Assembly (NCBI GenBank): GCA_035048495.1
Contig: CM068546.1
Span: forward strand, 11,042,435-11,106,434
From: Euptelea pleiosperma
Taxonomy: Eukaryota > Streptophyta > Magnoliopsida > Ranunculales > Eupteleaceae
DNA length: 64,000 bases
Reading direction: 5' to 3'
This document shows positions 39,601-51,600 of the stretch, in pieces; the first letter of the stretch is position 1; every line of letters starts with the position of its first letter. Position numbers and translations under genes: made by a program. The notes beneath the pieces were generated by a model that did no database searches, was not told the origin of the DNA, and saw only the letters and a program-made list of their open reading frames with translations.

Positions 39601-42600
39601 GGAGTGCGTGGACAGCACTCTTGACCCCAAAAAAGTCGCCGGCTGTAGTATAGAGGAAGAGAAATCGACCCACACACTTCAATCCTCCATGGATTTGAGA
39701 AATCCACCTATGGATGTGTAGATAGGATAATAGGGGACCAAAACGAAGCAACAAGCCCCCCAATAGTCGCCGTATGGTTCCACAAAGCACCGAGAAGAAA
39801 AAAATGATTTTTGCGATTTTTTTTGAAAATCAGCAAAACACATCGAAGAAGGCTCCAAAAAATCACCAAAAATCCCCAAAAATCGAGATCTAGTAGAGAG
39901 GAGAGTTTCAGTCCATTATCTCTACCTTGTCCGTACGGCTGATGACGTCAGCCGTACGTCTGGATGACGTCAGCGAGGCTGCACGCAGTGACGACACCTC
40001 TAGGGTTTCTCCAAGCCTCCCACGATCTCGTACGTAAGTCCGGATATGGATCCAATAACGATTTGCTCTGATACCAAGTAGAAGTTCTTCAGTTCTGCAC
40101 GTAGAGGAAAGAGAAGAGAGAAGATGGGTTATGTGTGTTAACCTTACACACACCCCAATAAATCTTATTTATATTAATAAATGTGGGTCCTTACATAAGT
40201 GAGAAAATAAGTACATAGAGACACCAAACAATAGCTAATAACAGAGACGTCCTTCAACAGTTTACATATGTAGAATATATTTAAAACTGATGGTGCATCA
40301 AGTATCAAGTAGTTGATATTGTTTGAGAATGCAATCTGTTTTGTAATAACATACAAACTTCAATAATTACGTTCCATGGATTCTTCTAAATGGGTGAAGT
40401 ACCTGTGCTGGAACATGTTGCATAGAGTATTAGATTTTGACTTTGCTCAATAAGATTTGCAATTAATTTGAGGAAGTTTAGTTTAACATAGAAGTTTTAT
40501 AAAAAATTGCATGCTTAGAGAAGTTTGGAGATCTGATGCATTTACACATTTGTGTTGACAGGTGTACCCTTTGTGTTGTTAGGGACCATGTACATTTTGT
40601 ATGGGCATTTTTGTCCATTGTATTTCTCATATATAATGAAGAGTAGGGAGTCATGTAATTTACACATGCTCTCTCAAAAACCCTAATCTCTTCTTCTTCT
40701 TCCAGTTGTTTTTTTCTTCTACAAGGCACTTCTTGCCTAGTTTAGTTGCTTGAATCTGGTTCCCTACATAATATCCTATCTATAGAAACTTTTTCCTCAC
40801 AAAGATCTGTGAAGGATTGACGGTGTGGAGTCGAAAACTCCCAACCCATATTACCGCTGGCGTCAATATACCCCTTTTTGGGGCTGTGTGTGTGCCTCCC
40901 TTGCCATTTTCTATGAGTGATTGTTCGGTTTGTGGGGTCCTTAACCTATCCGGGAGCTTTCTATCTTGTTCGGGTTTGTTACCTATGCTATGATTTGTTG
41001 TTCAACCACCTTTTAAGTCTGTAGAGGTTCGATTGTGTGTACAACGAATCCTTTTGTATTTTTTATGGTGGAAATGGCTACTGATCTTCCTACTCTCTCT
41101 ACTGGAGGGTCCTCTGGGAGCACCGAAGCTGTCTCAAGTGGTGCCGAAGGTCAAGTGGTGACTCATGTGAGCTTTCAGAATCCTGGCTTACAGATTACTT
41201 ATGTTAAGCTAAATGGGAAAAATTATTCGGAGTGGTCTAGGGCAGCTCAGATGTATATTGGTGGCCGATACATTAACGAGCGTATTAACCTGAGACTGCA
41301 GATGATCCTTTTTCAAAGAAATGGGAGACAAAGAATCTCACTATCATGTCATGGCTTCTCAATTCCATGGAGCCACACATCAGTTGTGGTTTTTTATTCA
41401 TGGACACAACTAAGGCCGTATGGGACATCCCTTCTCAGACTTACTCCTAGCAGTAGAATTTAGCCCGTGCCTTTTAGCTTCGCCAGAGTATCTCTCATCT
41501 CTAGCAGGGGGATAAGAGCCTATATGATTACTTTGCTCTGCTTAGGAGCATGTGGGAAGAGCTCGATTATTATCATAAATATCGACTTGATTGTAAAAGC
41601 ACTCTCTGTGTTACCCGATATCGGAAATTGGTCGAGGAAACATGGATTTTCGAGTTTCTCGCGGGGCTTAACTCAGAGTATGAGCTAGCTCGTGTTCTGA
41701 TTCTTAGCCGTGACTCACTTCCCTCTCTCAGTCAGGTTTACTCCTATGTTCAGAGTGAGGAGAGTTGCCGTAGTGTGATGACCCCAGTCTCCGCACCGGA
41801 CAGATCGGCTCGTGTCTACATCTGCACTTGTGTCTTCACCTACTACTCAGCGCCCTCAGAAGAACCGTGCCTTCACTCCTACTGTGGCACCATCTGCACC
41901 TGCATCTACACCCTCCACTGGGCGATTTTCTACTCAGGAACGACCTAAGTGTGACTACTGTGACTGTCTTGAACATGTGATGGCTAAGTGCTGGGAGTTA
42001 CATGGTCGCCCTCCCCACTTCACCCGTCCAGCGGCATCCGCTGCTCATAGTGCCGCTTCGGAGACTTCTGTTTGTCTTCTTCAAGATTCGCTTACTTGGA
42101 CATCTCCACCTGTTGCTACTCTGGGTTCTCCATCCTGCACTATGCTTGTGCAACCATCTGAGATAGACAACCTTCGGAGGTTCCTTGCTCAGCTTGAGGG
42201 TTCTTCTGCCACTTCTTCCTTCGCTTAGTCAGGTACCGTTAACAATGCCCACCACGTGTCTACTGCTTCACCTAGTCCTGCCTGGATCATTGATTTAGGT
42301 GCTTCAAAACACATGACGGGTAACCCTTCACTCTTCTCTTCCTATTCTATTTGTTCTGGTAGAGATAAAGTTAAAATTGCTGATGGCTCTCTTTCTTCTG
42401 TTTCTGGGCAAGGAAATGTACATCTCTTTTCTAAGTTCTCATTGTCTTCTGTTTTACATGTCCCTCTCTTTACTGCTTTAACCTCCTTTCTGTTAGCTCT
42501 CTCACTAAAAGCTTAAACTGCAGTGTCACTTTTCCCCATTTTTCATGTGTATTTTAGGACTTGGAAACAAGGATGACAATTGGCACTAGACATGAGGTTG

Positions 42601-45600
42601 ATGGACACTCTATCTTCTCGATGGACCACCTGTGGAGCCTATCGCACTTCAGTCCCATAGTTGTAGTAGTAGTCTCGAGTCTATTTTCTGTTGGCATGCT
42701 CGCCTTGGACATATTTATTTTCAGTACATAAAACTCTTGCATCCTTCTTTATTTACTTCCGTTTCTATAAATGATTTGTATTGTGAAACTTGTGAGTTTG
42801 CGAAACACTGTAGCTCCTCTTACCCTTCCAAGGGCAATCGTAGTTTGCTTCTGTTTGATATTGTACACTCTGATGTGTGGGGTCCTGTTACTTCACCTCT
42901 TGGTTTCCGATATTTTGTTTGTTTCGTTGATCATACCAGGAGTACCTGGATCTACCTTATGAAATCCAAAGATGAAGTCTATTCTATCTTCCAAACTTTT
43001 CATAGGATGATCCAGACACAGTTTGGTTCTTTGATCAAACACCTCCGTACTGATCAAGGGGGTGAATATATGGTTGGTGGTCTTCAACATTATCTCGATG
43101 ACCACGGGATTGGTCATCAGCATTCCTGCAACTATACTCAACAAAATGGTGTCGCTGAATGAAAGAATTGTCATCTTCTTGAGGTATCTCGCTCCCTTCT
43201 TATTGGCAGTTGTATGCCTAAATCTTTCTGGTGTGATGCTGTTCGTATTGCTGCTTTCCTAATTAATCGCATGCCATTCCGCATCTTGCATTTGTGCACT
43301 CCTTATCAGATTCATAAACCTGATTCTGCATTATTTGTTGTTCCCCTTCGCGTGTTTGAATGTGTTTGTTATGTTCACATTCTTGGTCCCAACTACACCA
43401 AATTGGATCCCAAGGCTCTCAAATACGTCTTCCTTGGCTTTTCTTCTTCCCATAAGGGGTACAAGTGTTATCACCCCTCTTCTAGGAAGCGGATTATTTC
43501 TATGGATGTCACCTTCCGAGAGTCTTTCTTTTTTTTTCCTCTCCTGCCTCTCTTCAGGGGGAGTAGAGTTGTGGTGAAGAGAGGCCTTCAACTGTCCCTC
43601 TCCCTATTCCTAATCCTCCCACTATGATGGTTGAGATGACTGGTTGGCCTACTATGGGAGTTGATAGAAGTTCTGGAAGTGCTCAAGGGGAATTCAAGGT
43701 CTATACCTGAAGAGGAAATGCCATAACTGATACATGTCCATGTATACAGTTGTTCCATCCTTGTATCTAGGTAATACACTTTCTCCTAAGCTTTATGTAT
43801 CTTTACTTCCTACTGATGCGTGTGCTCCTGATCTTCCTATTGCCCTTCGAAAGGCTAAGCGGAGTTCTACACAACATCCCCTTAGTAACTTTGTTTCCTA
43901 TGAGGGCTTGTCCCCATCCTACAGATCCTTTGTTACTTCTCTGTCTACCATCTCGATTCCTTCACCAGTGGCGGAAGGATTAAAACATCCTAAATGGAAG
44001 GATGCAGTGCTGGAAGAAATGAGAGCCTTGGAGAAGAACAAAACCTGGGAACTGATTGACTTGCCTAGAGGGAAGAAACCAGTTGGTTGCAGATGGGTCT
44101 ATACAGTGAAGTACAAGGCAGACATGTCAGTAGAGAAGTACAAGGCTAGACTGTTAGCCAAAGGGTACTCTCAGACATACATGATTGACTATGTGGACTG
44201 GAGACGTTTGCGCAAAGATGAACTCCATAATGGTGCTTATATCATTGGCAGCCAACCAGTCATGGCCGCTTCATCAACTCAACGTGAAGAATGCTTTCCT
44301 TCATGGAGACCTCAAGGAAGATGTATATATGAGTTCTCCCCCAGGCTTCCTCCCAGTAGGAAGTGACAAGAGAGTCCGAGACTGAAAAAGTCCATGTATG
44401 GACTAAACACAGCTCCCAGAGCCTGGTTTGAGAGATTTACCAGGGCTGTCAAAACTCTGGATTATACTAAGCCGGTCATACCCTGTTTGTTAAAAGCCAT
44501 GGGAAAAGCATCACTACCATTATAATCTATGTGGATGACATCATTGTGACTAGTAATGATGCTATAGAAGTTGCAAAACTAAAAAATTACTTGGCAAATG
44601 AGTTTGAAACAAAGGATTTGGGACCCCTGAAATATTTTTTGGGCATAGAGGTGGCTAGATTAAGTCAGGGGATCTTCATCTCCCGAAGAAAGTATATTCT
44701 TGACCTTCTTAAGGACACTGGGAAATTAGGGGCCAAGCCTGTGGACACCCCCGATAGAGCAAAATCACAAGATGGGAGATGCTCATGGTGCGTTGTTGCA
44801 AGATGTTGAGAGCTTTTAGAGACTTGTTGGCAGATTGATCTACCTCTCCTTGACAAGACCGGACATTGCCTATGCTGTTAGTGTGATTAGCTAGTATATG
44901 CACCCACCCAGAGCGACCCACCTGGAGGCCGCAAATAGGATTTTGAGATATCTCAAATCCTCTCCTGGTCAGGGACTCCTCTTCAAGCAGAATGACCACA
45001 TGAGAGTGGAATTGTATACAGACGCAAACTGGGTGGGTGCCAAAGATGATAGACGATCCGCATCCGGTTATTGCACCTTTGGAGAAGAGGAAGACCAAAG
45101 GTTCAAAAAGTAACCTTTTGAACTTTTAAACTCCGGAGAAGAGGAAGACCAAAGGTTCAAAAAGTTTTAACCTTCAAAACTACCCTTGAAACGTCTTCTT
45201 CTTTCCCTTAAAAAATACATGAATTTCTCTCCACCCAGATGGCCCACATAATGGCAAACGGGAGAATAGGCCAAAGAAAACAACTTTTTCCTATCAGAAC
45301 TTCCATCAAGCATCCACAGAAAATACCGAGCACATGTTCAGGGACTACATAATCAATATCGAACAAAAGAAGACCTTCCACCCTTCATAAGTGAATTGAC
45401 AATGTGTAAGCAAATGGTTTATTGATTCACCACATGACTTGCACAAGAAACACATATTCGGCATCACCATCCCCCTGCTATTCAAAGTGGTCAACTGTCA
45501 AAATCTTATCTTGGATAGTTGTCCACGTGACTTGCACAAGAAACACATATTCGGCATCAACCCCCCCCCCGACTAAGGGAGCAAGAAAAAACCTCTGATG

Positions 45601-48600
45601 AAGAATGTGTTTTGTTGTCCTACAGATTTCCTAATTATTTCCACTTTATTTAATTTTTTAATATTTATAATAGAACATTAATTTAATCAAAATATTTTTA
45701 ATTACTAAAATAATATTATAAACCTTTAATCCATTGGATTTAGTTTTCACAAATACTTGAGGATTATATGACATGAAATACCCATTATATGTTCTATTTA
45801 CTATTAATTGCCTTTTTTGTGCATTTTTTTTTTTAAATTTATAATTACATTTTCTATAAAAAAATGAAAGTACCCTTTTAAGAAAAAGTAATCCAACCAG
45901 TTGAAGATTTGTTGAAGATACACAAGATATAATTCAATAAAACAAATGTGGATGTTTAGGTGAAAATAAAAGAAAGGGAGGTTTTCCCCAATTTTTTGGA
46001 TTCTTCATCCTACAAGTCAATTTAAACCCATAAATTACGTTAATGCATCATAGATTTGTAGATCTGATGCATCTACACAAATTTACCTAAATTGATCTTC
46101 ATCTACAGGAAACAACATATGTGGAGTAGCAATGAATATACTGATTTCGAGTCGCAGAATGACGACTGGAGACCTGTCAACCTTGATTCGATAGAGTTTC
46201 ACTAGTTTTCGATCAAAAAGCCGTAGGAGTGGTCATTTTTTAACCAAAGGTCCTCTTGAAGGCAACTCCAAGCTCAGAGAAGTATAGAAATGTTTTCTAC
46301 ACTTCACAAAAATTTATAGTTTGACCTAACTATTGAAATATTTTAAAAACTCAAAAATTGATGAACAGTGTCAATTTTTTTATTTTTTATTTTTGCGAAT
46401 TTTGGCGAATTAAACTGCTTGAATTACATCTTTTTTTATTATTTTAATTTTACATCTTCAGTGAAACTTCAGTTTGACCTGTAAAATTTCCAATTTAATT
46501 TGCTCAAATTATGGCAAATTATTCCTACAGGGTAGGAGATCCTAATCGTGGGTCAGTGCCTAGTTCCTTAGTTTCTTGTTGACTATTTCTCCTCTTGGTG
46601 CAAAAGAAGCTAAATATCGGTGCTTGAACAATTGAAAAAAGCTGACCACAACTGTAACTCACTAACTCATACACTCGGATCAGTTTTGTGTTTGGCTTGA
46701 TTGTTAATTTGTGTGGTTTAACTTCTGCAATTTTGCTTCACCTGAAATGGTTACAGGGCTTTCACTCAAGCTTTGAACAATTGTAACTTTCCATATGTGT
46801 TTTGCTTTTTAAATATTTGAGCAATTATTGTGCTAATGTTCTGAGTTCTTGGTTTTAGCTTTACTGTGAGAAGGAGAGGCTTTTAAATGATCAATTTGAG
46901 CAGTTGAAGACACTTGTTGATATTGGTGATATATTAGGTGCAAGTGGCTCCATAAAGAGGACGGAGAAAGGTGATCCCTGTAACATCTCTGTTCTTTATT
47001 TAGTTCTTAATCAGATATCTTTGAACCCTATAGTTTTGATGGAAAATCCTAATGATCAATAATATAGTTTTGGTAGAAAATCCTAATGATCAATAATATA
47101 ATTTTGGTAGAAAATCCTAATGATCAACAGTATGTCCTTAACAGTTTTCTGCTTCTTTCTTGTGGTCCTTTATTGTAGCAAAGAAATGTACAAATCATTG
47201 GTTATATTGTTATGTTTTTTTAGGAATTAGGACCTGTTTGGATTTGGACCTCATCTGCAGATTGGGCAATCCAATAATTGGATTGCTCTTGAAACATTGG
47301 ACTGTATGGCTGATCTTATTCGATTTGGGTTCTGTTAAAATACTTTGACTTAGGATTGTTTGTCTGGTTCATTAAAATCTTGATTTGATAGCTTTAAAGC
47401 TCAGCATAGCTAGGTATGGATCCCCTTTGTATTATTGTCATTATTGTTACAATTAATATTTTTTTATTATTATTGATGTTATTGTTATTACTACTGACTT
47501 ATTATTATTATGTTACTGTTGCTATTACTATTATTCTTGTTACTATTTATGATGAGTTACGAGTCTGTTTTCATGTTTATTTTGTCATTTCCTAAAGTTT
47601 TAATGCATATTCCCTATGTTTTTTTGATGATTTCTGTAATATTTCCTTAGCATCAGAAAATTTTACAATATTTTCACGCTGATCGACTTATTTCCATGAA
47701 ATATTTCCATTTCCAAGCTAACCAAAATATACACCAATATCCAAATTTAGAACCTTGTAGCAGACTTTTGATTTTTGACAAGAATAGTTACCTTAGTGGG
47801 TTGATAAAAATGATAAATTGGGTTCAGAACCAAAGAAAGTTAGAAGTTGATGACTTGTGTTGCAGAAGTACCATATTTGATTTCAATTTCAATTGGTTTG
47901 GCTTTAGAATTATTTAAGTGCATGTAGTTTGTCATGGATTCTTTGAGAAGTAGTTTTATTATTTTTTCTGGAGTTGAGTTAAGTAATTGCTTACCTAAAA
48001 GATCCAGTATCTATCTGCATCCTCGTTTTATAGTAATAGACAAATGGCAATGAAGAAGTAGATGTATATAAAGAAAGGACCTTATAGCCTTTTCTGTGCA
48101 TAGAGGGAATATGGGATTTTATTCCTCAACCCTTTTTGTCTTTTGGTAGTGCTTTTCAATTTCTCCTTCTATTAGTGTATTCCCTTTACTTATAAACAAT
48201 GATTATTAATGTTTTCTATCATCATCATTGCTTGTTGCTATTAATTTATGATATCTTCATCATTCATTATTATTGTCAATCCTAAGTCTGCCTCTTTTTG
48301 CACTAGTTATGGATGAATTATCTGCCCATATTCAAGGGGAGGTCCCCTTGGTATATATATTCAGAATCTCAGATGATGTAGTGTTGGTTGATGAGTCTAG
48401 AGAGGGAAAAAATGAGAAAACTCAACCTGTGGAGTGTACAACCAAGGGTTTTAAAATAAGTTGGAACAAGATAGACTATATGCAGTGCCACTTTTGTAAG
48501 GGCATGCAAAGGGATGAGGCAATTAAGAGTATTGGGCAGAAATACCCCAAAGCTACCAGTTCCATTATTTGTCCATAAAGAGGTAGATCAAATTGAAGGG

Positions 48601-51600
48601 TAAGTTTTATTATCAATAAGGCCAGGCTATGCTTTATCTAGCAGATGAAGGGAAAATTTATAAACAGTAAGATCAGGCTACACTTTATCTAGCAGAATGT
48701 TGGGCAATGAAAAAACAAGATGCTCATAAAATGAGTGTAGTGGAGATGAAGATGTTGTGATGTATTAGTGGAAAGATAGGAGAGTAAAAAAAAAAATGAG
48801 CACATCCAAGGAAATCTGTAAGTAGCCCCAATAGGAGATACTATAAACGAAAACCAATTGAGGTGGTTCTAACATGTACAACAAAAGCAAATGGTGATAC
48901 TCATGAGAACGAACTCTTTGGTGCGGGTATAGGCTCAAGAACTATGTGAGGAAGGTCAAAAAGGATGTGGATTGAGGTATTATGAAATATTAGAACACAA
49001 ACTCTAACAAAAGTTATGGCTCTAGACATATTTGAATGGAGGAACATAATTCCTTTTTATCAAACTCAAATAGTTGGGATAAGGAACTATTAATGATGAT
49101 GATGCGACACACAGACCACTACTGGATAGCCTCCATTTTGACAGAATTAGCCCGGAAGACAGAGATTGGCTGGAAAGACCCTTTTTGGAAGATGAGATTT
49201 GGACTTCCATTGCAGAGTTAGCTAGTGATAAAGCCCCGGGGTCGGACGGTTTCACTCTTGCTTTTTTCAAGGAGTGTTGGGATGTGGTGGGCACAGACTT
49301 GACGAAGGTGGTTCAGGAGTTTCATGAGGAAGCATATTTGGACTATACTTCCAATAGTACTTTCATCGTTCCTCATCCCTAAGATATAGGGGGCTGAGGA
49401 TATCTCTGGGTTCAGACCCATTAGCTTGGTGGGGAGTGTTTACAAGATCATGGCTAAGACTCTTGCTACTCGGATTAGTAGGGTTTTGGCCTCGGTTATC
49501 TCTCCCATGCAAGGGGCGTTCGTGAGAGGGAGGTAGATTCTAGATGGTGTCCTTATGGCCAACGAATGTATTGATTCTAGGAGTAGGGTGGGTATCTTGG
49601 GGATCGTTTGCAAAATAGATATGGAAAAGGCGTAGATCACGTCTATTGGAGTTTTGTTGATTATATGTTGGATAAGATGGGTTTCGGTCCAAAATGGAGA
49701 AGATGGATTGGTAAGTGTATTTCATTAGCCTCCTTCTCTATTCTTGTCAATGGAACTCCGGCTGGCTATTTCTACAGTTTTAAGGGCCTGAGGCAAGGTG
49801 ACCCTCTATCGCCTTATCTGTTCATTGTGATCGCAAAGGCTTTGGGGCGTATGATTACTAGGGCGGCTGAGATAGGGTTTCTTGAAGGTTTCAAGATTAG
49901 CTCTGGCATTGAGGCGATCTCTCATTTATAGTTTGCGGATGATACATAGGTTTTCCTCAGGGATTCATCGACTCAGTTGCGCTCCTTGAGGGGTCTTCTC
50001 GTTTGTTTTGAAGCGGCGTCGGGGTTAAGGATTAATTTGGCCAAGAGCACGATTTATGGGGTTGGGGAGATCAACAACTTGGGGGAGATGGTGGATATTC
50101 TGGGATGTGGTGAGGGCAGTTTTCCTACTTCTTACCCCGGGCTTCCCTTGGGGGCCAAATACAGATCCAAAGCCATTTGGGACCCGGTCACGGAGAGATT
50201 TGGAAGAAAGTTGTCACTGTGGAAATCCAAGTACCTTTCCAAAGGAGGTAAGCTGGTTCTTTTGAAGCATTGCTTATCTGGTTTGCCTCTTTATATTATG
50301 TCTCTATGTTTGATGCCCAGTAGTACTGTGAAAGCCCTTGAGAAAATCATGAGAGATTTTTTATGGCATGATCGAGAAGGGATGAGAAAGTTCCATCTGG
50401 TGGATTGGAAGTCCGTTTGCCGTCTTAAGACCCAAGGAGGGTTAGGGATTCGAAGCCTTTCAGCTATGAACACTGCCCTTTTGGGCAAGTGGTTATGGCG
50501 TTTTGGGGAGGAATTGACCGATTTATGGAGAAAGGTGATGGTAGACAAATATGGGGTGCTTGGTTTAGATTGGGATGGGAGAATGGTTATTTCTTCCTAC
50601 GGGTGTAGTGTTTGGAAGTGGATCATGAAGTCGTTTGACAAATTCTCTGTAGGGGTTTCCTACCCTCAACTTTGAAATTTTGCCCACCTTCAACTTTGAA
50701 ATTTTGCCCACCTTCAACTTTGAAATTTTGCCCATCCCTAAGTGGTCCCTAGTTTAAGCCACGTGCAACTCTCTTGCCTTGCCCACCCTCAAATGTTTGG
50801 CCCATACTTTGGTGGACCACAGTATTTGCTATGTTCAACACTCTTAGAGACCATTTACCGTATGGATGTTTGGCCCATCCTTAGTTGGATCTAGATCCAA
50901 ACCAAAAATCAGACTCATTAGTGATTTCAAACCTTTGGATCTAATTACCTCAAATAATGTTCAAATCCAACGGTTAAAGATTTTCCATGAAAAAGTCTAA
51001 TTCAACGGTTAGAAATCACTAATCAGGCTGGTTTTGGTCTTTTAGGTCCACGTAGGGATGGGCCAAACATCCATACAATCAGTGATCTCTAAGAGTGTGC
51101 CACGTGACCCATACTGTGGTTTGTCATCAACGTTGAGACGTTTATCGCAGATTTACGCAAAAAAATTGGTACCAATATCATACACTATTATTGACTGTCA
51201 CTTGTCACTTTGCCGAGTAAAACTTTGATAATAGGGCCTTCATTAGGTCGATGACAGGGCGCATATGAGCCACGTGGCACACGCTTAGAGGACTCTGACC
51301 GTATGGATGTTTTTCCAATCCCTAGGTGGACCTACAAACCAAAAATCCGCTTGATTAGTGATTTAAAACCTTTGGATCTTTGTACCTCAAATAATGGTTA
51401 ATAATACTCAAATTCTCACAGTTAAAATAAAACCATGAAAATAATCCCAATCCAACGCCTAGAAATCACTAATTGGGCTGATTTTTGGTTTGTGGGTCCA
51501 CCTAGGGATTGGCCAAATATCCACTCGGTTAAGTCCTCTAAGAGTGTGCCACATGGCTCATATTGCACCCTGTCATCGGCCTCGATGACAGGCCCTATCA

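Larger units (their letters stand above)
34691..40259 (-). mobile_element. Complete Ty1/copia retrotransposon 2 in LysRS intron 2 (antisense)
   Basis: A 5.57-kb element with 183-bp LTRs (34691-34873 and 40077-40259) that differ at only 2 positions by eye. The 5-bp target duplication is GTTTA (34686-34690 and 40260-40264). On the minus strand the LTR opens TGTTGAAGG and ends TTCTACT, directly followed by the primer-binding site TGGTATCAGAGC. The polypurine tract adjoins the other LTR. Gag, protease, integrase, reverse transcriptase and RNase H are all recognisable and long. A few stops and frameshifts inactivate it. The near-identical LTRs make it the youngest complete LTR element here. Confidence 0.97.
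40574..45111 (+). mobile_element. 3'-truncated Ty1/copia retrotransposon 3 in LysRS intron 2 (sense)
   Basis: The 5' LTR begins about 40574 (TGTTGTTAGGGACC). No clean primer-binding site is visible and the LTR end cannot be fixed. Gag, protease, integrase, reverse transcriptase and the first half of RNase H follow in copia order. The sequence stops within RNase H ([20 protein letters not shown] at 45015-45075) and no 3' LTR follows. A 31-bp duplication marks the breakpoint. Related to copia 1 and 2 (gag [20 protein letters not shown]) but a separate family. Confidence 0.9.

Noticed and set aside
34691..40259. Young LTRs but several broken frames in copia 2, as evidence of transposition in trans by a partner element.
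   Set aside because: About 1% LTR divergence over 5.5 kb predicts dozens of mutations since insertion, enough to explain the handful of stops and frameshifts by ordinary decay.
40574..40800. Clean 5' LTR and primer-binding site for copia 3.
   Set aside because: TGTTGTTAGGG starts plausibly, but no TGGTATCAGAGC follows and there is no second LTR, so the LTR end cannot be set.
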